Below are positions 34,518 to 45,778 of a stretch of 64,000 nucleotides of DNA, one piece after another. The stretch covers positions 141,210,257 to 141,274,256 of the forward strand of contig OY987298.1 in assembly GCA_963920635.1 (NCBI GenBank), in the 5' to 3' direction. The stretch comes from Pseudeuparius sepicola (Eukaryota > Arthropoda > Insecta > Coleoptera > Anthribidae). Made by a program: the position numbers and the translations under genes. Positions within the stretch are counted from its first letter, which is position 1. Each line of letters starts with the position of its first letter. Under the pieces are notes generated by a model that was not told where the DNA came from, did no database searches, and saw only the letters and a list, made by a program, of their open reading frames with translations.

Positions 34518-35721
34518 TACAGGGTGTAACTGAACTGATGGTCAAAAATGAAACCACGAAATCTTGGAGTCAAAATAAGAGCACTTCTTCATATAATCTT
34601 TTCTCCTACGGGCCATAGTTTTTTTTTATACAGAGCGTAGAAGTTTAGAGAAAAATACACCTATTTCTTAGTATCTCTAGAAGTGTACGAGATATTTTCT
34701 TCAAACTTGGCGTGTCACATGAGCGGATGAGCCGTCAAACTTAAGGTTGACCTGAAGCTTCTGAGGCCCCCACTTGCGGAGATACAGGGTGTTAATAAAA
34801 TTAATTAGTTCAGAAAAATATGAACACCCTGTATAATCGCATTTTTTTTCGGGTGGTGAATCCAATGGTTAACAAAAAGTATCTCTTAGTATTTTTTCAT
34901 ATTCGCAACCGTTTCTTAATTATTTTCAAAGAACGGCAATGCTGTAATAAACAAGTCATTTTAAGAATAAACCTAACAATCTGTGGATGCCAATTAAACT
35001 TGGCATTATTTGATTGATTTGGATGTCAACTTTACACTTTAGTATCAATATTTTGAAAAATAATATTTTCATTCGAAGAATTGACTGACATGCACTTTTG
35101 CCAATGGCAATAATAAACATGCGGAAACGCATAGTTGCGTGTATTGAAAGAGACGGCGGTCATTTCGAACATTTAATAATTTACTAATTTTCTAATAGCA
35201 TTACGTTTCTTTTATTATCGTTTTTGCTTTTTTATTTTGTTAAATAAAGTTTAATTGACATCCGCAGATTGCTAGATTTATTCTTAAAATGACTTGTTTA
35301 TTGCAGTATTGCCGTTCTTTGAAAATAATTAAGAAACGGCTGCGATATGAAAAAATACTAAGAGATACTTTTTGTTAACCATTGGATTCACCACTCAAAA
35401 CAAATTTAAAAAATGCGATTACACAGGGTATTCACATTTTTCTGAACTAATTAATTTTAATATCGCCCTGTATCTCCGCAACTGGGGGCCTTAAAAGCTT
35501 CATTTCAACCTTAAGTTTGACGGCTCATCCTCTCATGTGACACGCCAAGTTTGAAGAAAATATCTCGTATACTTCTGGAGATACTAAGAAATATGTGTAT
35601 TTTTCTCTATAACAAAAACTATGGCCCGTAGGAGAAAAAACTATAAGAAGAAGTGCCCTTATTTTGACACCAAGAATACGTGGTTTCATTTTTAACCATC
35701 AGTTGTGTTACACCCTGTATA
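34518..35721 (+). mobile_element. mariner-like foldback element with transposase tail
   Basis: Ends TACAGGGTGTAACTGAACTG and the complement are flanked by TA. The arms are over 450 bp and contain a second inner pair (TACAGGGTGTTAATAAAA near 34783 and its partner). Between the arms a transposase C-terminus survives on the plus strand (35103-35187). The arm sequence is shared with 31905-32655 in the opposite orientation. Size about 1.2 kb; non-autonomous. Confidence 0.8.
35103..35187 (+). pseudogene. mariner-like transposase C-terminus
   Basis: The frame reads INMRKRIVACIERDGGHFEHL and ends at a TAA a few codons later. GGHFEHL is the characteristic end of insect mariner-family transposases. 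The catalytic domain is missing. The tail here is intact, whereas the related copy at 31992-32065 has lost part of it. Confidence 0.75.
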
Positions 35722-36104
35722 CTTTGCCGAGAATAATGGTCGTCGGGATTCCCTTTGAAATGCAAATTACAGTTTAATTGCCTGTTTTTGCTCGTTTTTG
35801 GGGCTACTGTCGCACACATAGTGTTTGACAAGCATAGGCCCGGACTAATGGTGAATTCATCAGAAAGGATAATCTTCACCATTTAACAGCAATAGAGATA
35901 TTTTTTCGAAAATGTGAATTAATGCTGAAAAGGTCTCCAAAGTGCCATAAGTGAAATAACAAAATACAAGTTCGCACTCAATATACAACTGCAACTAATT
36001 GCAACTGAATTATATCTATCTGCTGTCTCCCCTAAAGGCACGCAACCCGTACAAATAAAATCATCACACTGTTAAACGCATTAGACCCTAAGAAAACGTT
36101 GAAA

Positions 36105-36461
36105 TAACTTGCCGACGACGCTTATTCTCGGCACAGTACTTTACACAACACCTGCCGGTCTCAGCGGCCGCGATCCTTCCCCCGTGCGGACCACCAGTCC
36201 TCCTGCGACTTTCGCCCGCGATCGAAGCAGGCCCCGCGAACGACGACGAGCGCGGCGCGCCCGCATCGCACACCGCGACCGACGCACGCGCGCGACCCCC
36301 CCGACTCTCGGCCGCTTGACAGGTGCCGCCGCACGCGTTTTTTCGCTTGTTTCCGGCGCCCGCCGGGACCGCCGCCGCGCCTGATTTGGGTCGGATTGCG
36401 AGATTGGTCGGCGACGGTGAGTTGTAGTGATGTAAACAATTTGTAGACAACGATGTGTATC
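36105..36461 (+). promoter_or_regulatory. unit 1 CpG-rich segment with donor-like site
   Basis: Dense in CpG, it contains an inverted CCAAT word (GAGATTGGTCGG) and ends with GACG|GTGAGT (36417-36422), which matches a 5' splice site on the plus strand. It could be a promoter plus non-coding first exon. This unit lacks the part that holds the GAACCGATATCGGTTC palindrome in units 2-6. Confidence 0.35.
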
Positions 36462-37374
36462 TACAGTGTGGCCATTTTAGTGTGCAACATATGGGAATTT
36501 ATTTTATTAATTGCACAACCAAAATACAAATATTGCCGAAAGTTGGTGCATGTTCGATAATCATATTAGGTGCCCTTAGAATGGTTGCAAGTCAAACAGC
36601 ATACAGGGTAGGTCAAGAAATATAAAAATTGTTCAAGAGTAAAGTACCCTTATTTCAAAGAATTCAGCAAAATGTTATTAAGAAAAGTTGTTTGGAATTA
36701 AAAGTTATGCATGGCCTAATAAGAAAAAAATATATATTTTTTGAAAAACATTAATAATTTTCTAAAAATATATATTTTTTAATATTCCCCCTAAACACTT
36801 TCATAAATTAATCAAAATCAAATCAATTTCTCATAACTTTGTTCGAATTCAAGGATATTTGTAAAATTAACTTAGATTTTTAATTTTTTAGGGAATCACA
36901 AATTTTATGTTTGTTGCAACGATATTAAATAAAACTTTAAAATTTCGCAAAAATTGTTCTGAACAAGATAAAACATTAATAATGATAATGTGTATATTAA
37001 AAAACTGTAGTTTAAGGTGCAAATTTTTTATTTTAAATGTTTATTAAGAAACTGGAAATTAATTGATGAAAATAATTTTTTTTCTTAAGAGGCTATGTTT
37101 TGGTATTTAGGTATAGCTTTTAATTCTAAACAACTTTTCTTAATAACCTTTTGCTGAATTTTTGAAATAAGGGTACCTACTTTACTCTTGTACAATTTTT
37201 ATATTTTGTGACGACCTACCCTGTATGCTGTTTAACGTGCAACCATTCTAAGGACACCTAATATGATTATCGAACATGCATCAACTTTCGGCAATATCTG
37301 TATTTTGGTTGTGCAATTACCAAAAAAAGTCCCATATGTTGCACACCATAAATGACCACACTCGCCACACTGTA
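36462..37374. mobile_element. array unit 1 foldback element
   Basis: Ends TACAGTGTGGCCATTTTAGT and its complement. A second inverted pair TACAGGGTAGGTCAAGAAAT begins at 36602 and ends at 37225. The right arm carries substitutions relative to the left (for example TTACCAAAAAAAG where the left arm predicts TTAATAAAA). Non-coding. The equivalent elements of the other units are at 37939-38851, 39418-40330, 40901-41813 and 42380-43291. Confidence 0.8.
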
Positions 37375-37938
37375 TAGGTAGGTATATCTGCTGCCTCTCC
37401 TAAACGCACGCGACCTGAACATCAGGTACCTATACTCCGTCGGCTGCCAGTTTGGGTAATAAAATCATAATAAAATCATAACAAAAAATAACTTTCTGAA
37501 GGCGCTTATTCTCGGCACACTACTTTACACAACACCCAAATAAATTTGAACCGATATCGGTTCGTGCCGTAGCCCGGCATCTGCGTCTCCGCGATTTTTC
37601 CGCTCCCGCGCGCGCGGCCCGCTAGATCCCGCCGGTCTCAGCGGCCGCGATCCTTCCCCCGTGCGGACCACCAGTCCTCCTGCGACTTTCGCCCGCGATC
37701 GTTGCAGGCCCCGCGAACGACGACGAGCGCGGCGCGCCCGCATCGCACACCGCGACCGACGCACGCGCGCGACCCCCCCGACTCTCGGCCGCTTGACAGG
37801 TGCCGCCGCACGCGTTTTTTCGCTTGTTTCCGGCGCCCGCCGGGACCGCCGCCGCGCCTGATTTGGGTCGGATTGCGAGATTGGTCGGCGACGGTGAGTT
37901 GTAGTGATGTAAACAATTTGTAGACAACGATGTGTATC
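37375..37938 (+). promoter_or_regulatory. unit 2 spacer and CpG-rich segment
   Basis: Spacer with TGCCTCTCCTAAACGCACGC, then the exact 16-bp palindrome GAACCGATATCGGTTC at 37548-37563, then a CpG-rich block and a GTGAGT donor-like site near 37894. Equivalent segments occur at 38852-39417, 40331-40900, 41814-42379 and 43292-43855. The unit 4 copy has an extra GCCGCC. If this is a promoter, the array multiplies it six-fold. Confidence 0.4.
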
Positions 37939-40900
37939 TACAGTGTGGCCATTTTAGTGTGCAACATATGGGAATTTATTTTATTAATTGCACAACCAAA
38001 ATACAAATATTGCCGAAAGTTGGTGCATGTTCGATAATCATATTAGGTGCCCTTAGAATGGTTGCAAGTCAAACAGCATACAGGGTAGGTCAAGAAATAT
38101 AAAAATTGTTCAAGAGTAAAGTACCCTTATTTCAAAGAATTCAGCAAAATGTTATTAAGAAAAGTTGTTTGGAATTAAAAGTTATGCATGGCCTAATAAG
38201 AAAAAAATATATATTTTTTGAAAAACATTAATAATTTTCTAAAAATATATATTTTTTAATATTCCCCCTAAACACTTTCATAAATTAATCAAAATCAAAT
38301 CAATTTCTCATAACTTTGTTCGAATTCAAGGATATTTGTAAAATTAACTTAGATTTTTAATTTTTTAGGGAATCACAAATTTTATGTTTGTTGCAACGAT
38401 ATTAAATAAAACTTTAAAATTTCGCAAAAATTGTTTTGAACAAGGTAAAACATTAATAATGATAATGTGTATATTAAAAAACTGTAGTTTAAGGTGCAAA
38501 TTTTTTATTTTAAATGTTTATTAAGAAACTGGAAATTAATTGATGAAAATAATTTTTTTTCTTAAGAGGCTATGTTTTGGTATTTAGGTATAGCTTTTAA
38601 TTCTAAACAACTTTTCTTAATAACCTTTTGCTGAATTTTTGAAATAAGGGTACCTACTTTACTCTTGTACAATTTTTATATTTTGTGACGACCTACCCTG
38701 TATGCTGTTTAACGTGCAACCATTCTAAGGACACCTAATATGATTATCGAACATGCATCAACTTTCGGCAATATCTGTATTTTGGTTGTGCAATTACCAA
38801 AAAAAGTCCCATATGTTGCACACCATAAATGACCACACTCGCCACACTGTATAGGTAGGTATATCTGCTGCCTCTCCTAAAGGCACGCGACCTGAACATC
38901 AGGTACCTATACTCCGTCGGCTGCCAGTTTGGGTAATAAAATCATAATAAAATCATAACAAAAAATAACTTTCTGAAGGCGCTTATTCTCGGCACACTAC
39001 TTTACACAACACCTAAATAAATTTGAACCGATATCGGTTCGTGCCGTAGTCCGGCATCTGCGCGTCTCCGCGATTTTTCCGCTCCCGCGCGCGCGGCCCG
39101 CTAGATCCCGCCGGTCTCAGCGGCCGCGATCCTTCCCCCGTGCGGACCACCAGTCCTCCTGCGACTTTCGCCCGCGATCGTTGCAGGCCCCGCGAACGAC
39201 GACGAGCGCGGCGCGCCCGCATCGCACACCGCGACCGACGCACGCGCGCGACCCCCCCGACTCTCGGCCGCTTGACAGGTGCCGCCGCACGCGTTTTTTC
39301 GCTTGTTTCCGGCGCCCGCCGGGACCGCCGCCGCGCCTGATTTGGGTCGGATTGCGAGATTGGTCGGCGACGGTGAGTTGTAGTGATGTAAACAATTTGT
39401 AGACAACGATGTGTATCTACAGTGTGGCCATTTTAGTGTGCAACATATGGGAATTTATTTTATTAATTGCACAACCAAAATACAAATATTGCCGAAAGTT
39501 GGTGCATGTTCGATAATCATATTAGGTGCCCTTAGAATGGTTGCAAGTCAAACAGCATACAGGGTAGGTCAAGAAATATAAAAATTGTTCAAGAGTAAAG
39601 TACCCTTATTTCAAAGAATTCAGCAAAATGTTATTAAGAAAAGTTGTTTAGAATTAAAAGTTATGCATGGCCTAATAAGAAAAAAAAATATATTTTTTGA
39701 AAAACATTAATAATTTTCTAAATATATATATTTTTTAATATTCCCCCTAAACACTTTCATAAATTAATCAAAATCAAATTAATTTCTCATAACTTTGTTC
39801 AAATTCAAGCATATTTGTAAAATTAACTTAGATTTTTAATTTTTTAGGGAATCACAAATTTTATGTTTGTTGCAACGATATTAAATAAAACTTTAAAATT
39901 TCGCAAAAATTGTTCTGAACAAGATAAAACATTAATAATGATAATGTGTATATTAAAAAACTGTAGTTTAAGGTGCAAATTTTTTATTTTAAATGTTTAT
40001 TAAGAAACTGGAAATTAATTGATGAAAATAATTTTTTTTCTTAAGAGGCTATGTTTTGGTATTTAGGTATAGCTTTTAATTCTAAACAACTTTTCTTAAT
40101 AACCTTTTGCTGAATTTTTGAAATAAGGGTACCTACTTTACTCTTGTACAATTTTTATATTTTGTGACGACCTACCCTGTATGCTGTTTAACGTGCAACC
40201 ATTCTAAGGACACCTAATATGATTATCGAACATGCATCAACTTTCGGCAATATCTGTATTTTGGTTGTGCAATTACCAAAAAAAGTCCCATATGTTGCAC
40301 ACCATAAATGACCACACTCGCCACACTGTATAGGTAGGTATATCTGCTGCCTCTCCTAAACGCACGCGACCTGAACATCAGGTACCTATACTCCGTCGGC
40401 TGCCAGTTTGGGTAATAAAATCATAATAAAATCATAACAAAAAATAACTTTCTGAAGGCGCTTATTCTCGGCACACTACTTTACACAACACCTAAATAAA
40501 TTTGAACCGATATCGGTTCGTGCCGTAGTCCGGCATCTGCGTCTCCGCGATTTTTCCGCTCCCGCGCGCGCGGCCCGCTAGATCCCGCCGGTCTCAGCGG
40601 CCGCGATCCTTCCCCCGTGCGGACCACCAGTCCTCCTGCGACTTTCGCCCGCGATCGAAGCAGGCCCCGCGAACGACGACGAGCGCGGCGCGCCCGCACC
40701 GCACACCGCGACCGACGCACGCGCGCGACCCCCCCGACTCTCGGCCGCTTGACAGGTGCCGCCGCACGCGTTTTTTCGCTTGTTTCCGGCGCCCGCCGGG
40801 ACCGCCGCCGCCGCCGCGCCTGATTTGGGTCGGATTGCGAGATTGGTCGGCGACGGTGAGTTGTAGTGATGTAAACAATTTGTAGACAACGATGTGTATC

Positions 40901-43855
40901 TACAGTGTGGCCATTTTAGTGTGCAACATATGGGAATTTATTTTATTAATTGCACAACCAAAATACAAATATTGCCGAAAGTTGGTGCATGTTCGATAAT
41001 CATATTAGGTGCCCTTAGAATGGTTGCAAGTCAAACAGCATACAGGGTAGGTCAAGAAATATAAAAATTGTTCAAGAGTAAAGTACCCTTATTTCAAAGA
41101 ATTCAGCAAAATGTTATTAAGAAAAGTTGTTTGGAATTAAAAGTTATGCATGGCCTAATAAGAAAAAAATATATATTTTTTGAAAAACATTAATAATTTT
41201 CTAAAAATATATATTTTTTAATATTCCCCCTAAACACTTTCATAAATTAATCAAAATCAAATCAATTTCTCATAACTTTGTTCGAATTCAAGGATATTTG
41301 TAAAATTAACTTAGATTTTTAATTTTTTAGGGAATCACAAATTTTATGTTTGTTGCAACGATATTAAATAAAACTTTAAAATTTCGCAAAAATTGTTTTG
41401 AACAAGGTAAAACATTAATAATGATAATGTGTATATTAAAAAACTGTAGTTTAAGGTGCAAATTTTTTATTTTAAATGTTTATTAAGAAACTGGAAATTA
41501 ATTGATGAAAATAATTTTTTTTCTTAAGAGGCTATGTTTTGGTATTTAGGTATAGCTTTTAATTCTAAACAACTTTTCTTAATAACCTTTTGCTGAATTT
41601 TTGAAATAAGGGTACCTACTTTACTCTTGTACAATTTTTATATTTTGTGACGACCTACCCTGTATGCTGTTTAACGTGCAACCATTCTAAGGACACCTAA
41701 TATGATTATCGAACATGCATCAACTTTCGGCAATATCTGTATTTTGGTTGTGCAATTACCAAAAAAAGTCCCATATGTTGCACACCATAAATGACCACAC
41801 TCGCCACACTGTATAGGTAGGTATATCTGCTGCCTCTCCTAAAGGCACGCGACCTGAACATCAGGTACCTATACTCCGTCGGCTGCCAGTTTGGGTAATA
41901 AAATCATAATAAAATCATAACAAAAAATAACTTTCTGAAGGCGCTTATTCTCGGCACACTACTTTACACAACACCTAAATAAATTTGAACCGATATCGGT
42001 TCGTGCCGTAGTCCGGCATCTGCGCGTCTCCGCGATTTTTCCGCTCCCGCGCGCGCGGCCCGCTAGATCCCGCCGGTCTCAGCGGCCGCGATCCTTCCCC
42101 CGTGCGGACCACCAGTCCTCCTGCGACTTTCGCCCGCGATCGTTGCAGGCCCCGCGAACGACGACGAGCGCGGCGCGCCCGCATCGCACACCGCGACCGA
42201 CGCACGCGCGCGACCCCCCCGACTCTCGGCCGCTTGACAGGTGCCGCCGCACGCGTTTTTTCGCTTGTTTCCGGCGCCCGCCGGGACCGCCGCCGCGCCT
42301 GATTTGGGTCGGATTGCGAGATTGGTCGGCGACGGTGAGTTGTAGTGATGTAAACAATTTGTAGACAACGATGTGTATCTACAGTGTGGCCATTTTAGTG
42401 TGCAACATATGGGAATTTATTTTATTAATTGCACAACCAAAATACAAATATTGCCGAAAGTTGGTGCATGTTCGATAATCATATTAGGTGCCCTTAGAAT
42501 GGTTGCAAGTCAAACAGCATACAGGGTAGGTCAAGAAATATAAAAATTGTTCAAGAGTAAAGTACCCTTATTTCAAAGAATTCAGCAAAATGTTATTAAG
42601 AAAAGTTGTTTAGAATTAAAAGTTATGCATGGCCTAATAAGAAAAAAAATATATTTTTTGAAAAACATTAATAATTTTCTAAAAATATATATTTTTTAAT
42701 ATTCCCCCTAAACACTTTCATAAATTAATCAAAATCAAATTAATTTCTCATAACTTTGTTCAAATTCAAGCATATTTGTAAAATTAACTTAGATTTTTAA
42801 TTTTTTAGGGAATCACAAATTTTATGTTTGTTGCAACGATATTAAATAAAACTTTAAAATTTCGCAAAAATTGTTCTGAACAAGATAAAACATTAATAAT
42901 GATAATGTGTATATTAAAAAACTGTAGTTTAAGGTGCAAATTTTTTATTTTAAATGTTTATTAAGAAACTGGAAATTAATTGATGAAAATAATTTTTTTT
43001 CTTAAGAGGCTATGTTTTGGTATTTAGGTATAGCTTTTAATTCTAAACAACTTTTCTTAATAACCTTTTGCTGAATTTTTGAAATAAGGGTACCTACTTT
43101 ACTCTTGTACAATTTTTATATTTTGTGACGACCTACCCTGTATGCTGTTTAACGTGCAACCATTCTAAGGACACCTAATATGATTATCGAACATGCATCA
43201 ACTTTCGGCAATATCTGTATTTTGGTTGTGCAATTACCAAAAAAAGTCCCATATGTTGCACACCATAAATGACCACACTCGCCACACTGTATAGGTAGGT
43301 ATATCTGCTGCCTCTCCTAAACGCACGCGACCTGAACATCAGGTACCTATACTCCGTCGGCTGCCAGTTTGGGTAATAAAATCATAATAAAATCATAACA
43401 AAAAATAACTTTCTGAAGGCGCTTATTCTCGGCACACTACTTTACACAACACCTAAATAAATTTGAACCGATATCGGTTCGTGCCGTAGTCCGGCATCTG
43501 CGTCTCCGCGATTTTTCCGCTCCCGCGCGCGCGGCCCGCTAGATCCCGCCGGTCTCAGCGGCCGCGATCCTTCCCCCGTGCGGACCACCAGTCCTCCTGC
43601 GACTTTCGCCCGCGATCGAAGCAGGCCCCGCGAACGACGACGAGCGCGGCGCGCCCGCATCGCACACCGCGACCGACGCACGCGCGCGACCCCCCCGACT
43701 CTCGGCCGCTTGACAGGTGCCGCCGCACGCGTTTTTTCGCTTGTTTCCGGCGCCCGCCGGGACCGCCGCCGCGCCTGATTTGGGTCGGATTGCGAGATTG
43801 GTCGGCGACGGTGAGTTGTAGTGATGTAAACAATTTGTAGACAACGATGTGTATC

Positions 43856-44752
43856 TACAGTGTGGCCATTTTAGTGTGCAACATATGGGAATTTATTTTA
43901 TTAATTGCACAACCAAAATACAAATATTGCCGAAAGTTGGTGCATGTTCGATAATCATATTAGGTGCCCTTAGAATGGTTGCAAGTCAAACAGCATACAG
44001 GGTAGGTCAAAAAATATAAAAATTGTTCAAGAGTAAAGTACCCTTATTTCAAAGAATTCAGCAAAATGTTATTAAGAAAAGTTGTTTAGAATTAAAAGTT
44101 ATGCATGGCCTAATAAGAAAAAAATATATATTTTTTGAAAAACATTAATAATTTTCTAAAAATATATATTTTTTAATATTCCCCCTAAACACTTTCATAA
44201 ATTAATCAAAATCAAATCAATTTCTCATAACTTTGTTCGAATTCAAGGATATTTGTAAAATTAACTTAGATTTTTAATTTTTTAGAGAATCACAAATTTT
44301 ATGTTTGTTGCAACGATATTAAATAAAACTTTAAAATTTCGCAAAAATTGTTCTGAACAAGGTAAAACATTAATAATGATAATGTGTATATTAAAAAACT
44401 GTAGTTTAAGGTGCAAATTTTTTATTTTAAATGTTTATTAAGAAACTGGAAATTAATTGATGAAAATAATTTTTTTTCTTAAGAGGCTATGTTTTGGTAT
44501 TTAGGTATAGCTTTTAATTCTAAACAACTTTTCTTAATAACATTTTGCTGAATTCTTTGAAATAAGGGTACTTTACTCTTGAACAATTTTTATATTTTTT
44601 GACCTACCCTGTATGCTGTTTGACTTGCAACCATTCTAAGGACACCTAATATGATTATCGAACATGCACCAACTTTCGGCAATATTTGTATTTTGGTTGT
44701 GCAATTAATAAAAAAAAACCCATATGTTGCACACTAAAATGGCCACACTGTA
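43856..44752. mobile_element. last array element, right arm closest to the left arm
   Basis: The right arm here matches the left arm better than in units 1-5: it keeps GAATTCTTTGAAATAAGGGT, GTTTGACTTGCAACC and GCACACTAAAATGGCCACAC, all predicted from the left arm, where the inner units have altered versions. It therefore looks like the least altered right end, at the edge of the array. Confidence 0.8.
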
Positions 44753-45175
44753 TAGTTGAAAGGGTCTTTAGATGTTTAGATTAGCCCGATGACACTATAC
44801 ACTGTGTTCATTTGAAAACAGTCCACCCTTAATATTTTTAAAACTACGAAAAAAATCAGAAATCGCCGGGACCCGCAAATTTTTTTTTGGAGGGGGAACT
44901 TCTTTGACGTACAGGTCATGTTGACAAATTCACCCCTGTAACCCCCACCACCACTAACTTTAAAATTTCAAATGGGAATACCCCCTTTGTGATACATCAT
45001 TTTAAAGCTGATGTTATTGCGAATACAACTCATTTTTATTTTTTAAAATCCGATGATGTTTGGAGAAGTTATGGGTAAAAAACGTTTTTTTCATAGTTTA
45101 AAATAAATTACTTTTTACCCTAGATTTTCAACAGCATTCACATGGGGATATAATACACAATGATTGTGTGGCTAC
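44753..45175. other. repeat-like AT-rich DNA at the array edge
   Basis: Contains GGGTCTTTAGATG and purine/pyrimidine runs; resembles dispersed repeat sequence but no paired end was found. No gene. Confidence 0.4.
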
Positions 45176-45375
45176 TTATTTTATTAAATTTTCAAAATGA
45201 GCTCGATTAGTCGCTAGACAGTAGTACAATCTCTGTTCACATTCCGCTCTTATACTTTAACAAAAAATGTGTCGCGAGAAATACGTTGGCATTCTTCTGT
45301 TATTCTGTTCTTCAGATCCTCAATTTTTGTGGGAGGGGTTTTATACAAGTTTGTTTTATTTCCCCATGTCTATGC
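45176..45375 (-). pseudogene. mariner-like transposase, C-terminal relic
   Basis: On the minus strand the peptide contains PPTKIEDLKNRITEEC... and, in a second frame, RLYYCLATNRAHFENLIK before TAA (45176-45178). A PPT.IEDLK.RI segment and an AHFE.L tail are typical of mariner-like transposases of insects. At least one frame change and a stop separate the two parts. It abuts the right arm 45376-45778, which belongs to the TACAGGGTGAG family. Confidence 0.75.
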
Positions 45376-45778
45376 CGAGTATTATATTTTTGGAAACCTC
45401 AAAAAATTGCCGATATGATAAGGCCACAGCCATCTATGATTTACATTTAAAAAAACAAAAGTTTATGTCATATCTCAAAAATCACAAGCAACTTAAAAAA
45501 TTGGATAAGATTATCTTATTAAGCCCAAAATTATCTACAATTTTTGTTTCTACAGTTTTTCTGTATAATCAGAAATAACGGAGCTACAGAGATCTGATGA
45601 AATAGCAAAAAATCACTCTTTTCAAAATATCTAGTGAGCCATGAACTTTTTTGAAAATCCAAAAGGGGCATTAGATTGAGCATTCAAAACTGCAATTCTT
45701 TCCCCATTTAACCTTTGTTCTGGCTCCGCTGGTTTCCGAGATCCCCATAGTGGGCATCGAAAAAAACTCACCCTGTAT
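45376..45778. mobile_element. solo right arm of the TACAGGGTGAG family
   Basis: This arm matches 23220-23639 closely, including TGCCGAGTATTATA, AATCAGAAATAACGGAGCTA and the terminal CTCACCCTGTA. No left arm is present, so the copy is truncated. Confidence 0.75.

Larger units (their letters stand above)
36012..44752. repeat. six-unit ~1.48-kb tandem array of CpG segment plus foldback element
   Basis: Six head-to-tail units. Each has a spacer, a CpG-rich segment of about 350 bp ending in GACGGTGAGTTG, and an inverted-repeat element of about 913 bp. Foldback elements start at 36462, 37939, 39418, 40901, 42380 and 43856, giving steps of 1477, 1479, 1483, 1479 and 1476 bp. Unit 1 has a diverged spacer and lacks about 97 bp of the CpG segment. 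Base variants alternate between units (see findings). Open frames of 66-120 codons on both strands recur in every unit because the CpG segment has few stops; conservation between units reflects recent duplication and does not show coding. Confidence 0.9.

Noticed and set aside
36088..43844. Arg- and Ala-rich open frames repeated in each array unit on both strands
   Set aside because: The CpG-rich segment has few stops in any frame, and the peptides are low-complexity. Similarity between units follows from tandem duplication at the DNA level, with no sign of protein-level selection.
36012..44752. CRISPR-like or rDNA-spacer interpretation of the array
   Set aside because: The units are 1.48 kb without short repeat-spacer alternation, and no rRNA sequence is recognisable near it. 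The foldback transposon in each unit explains most of the repeat.
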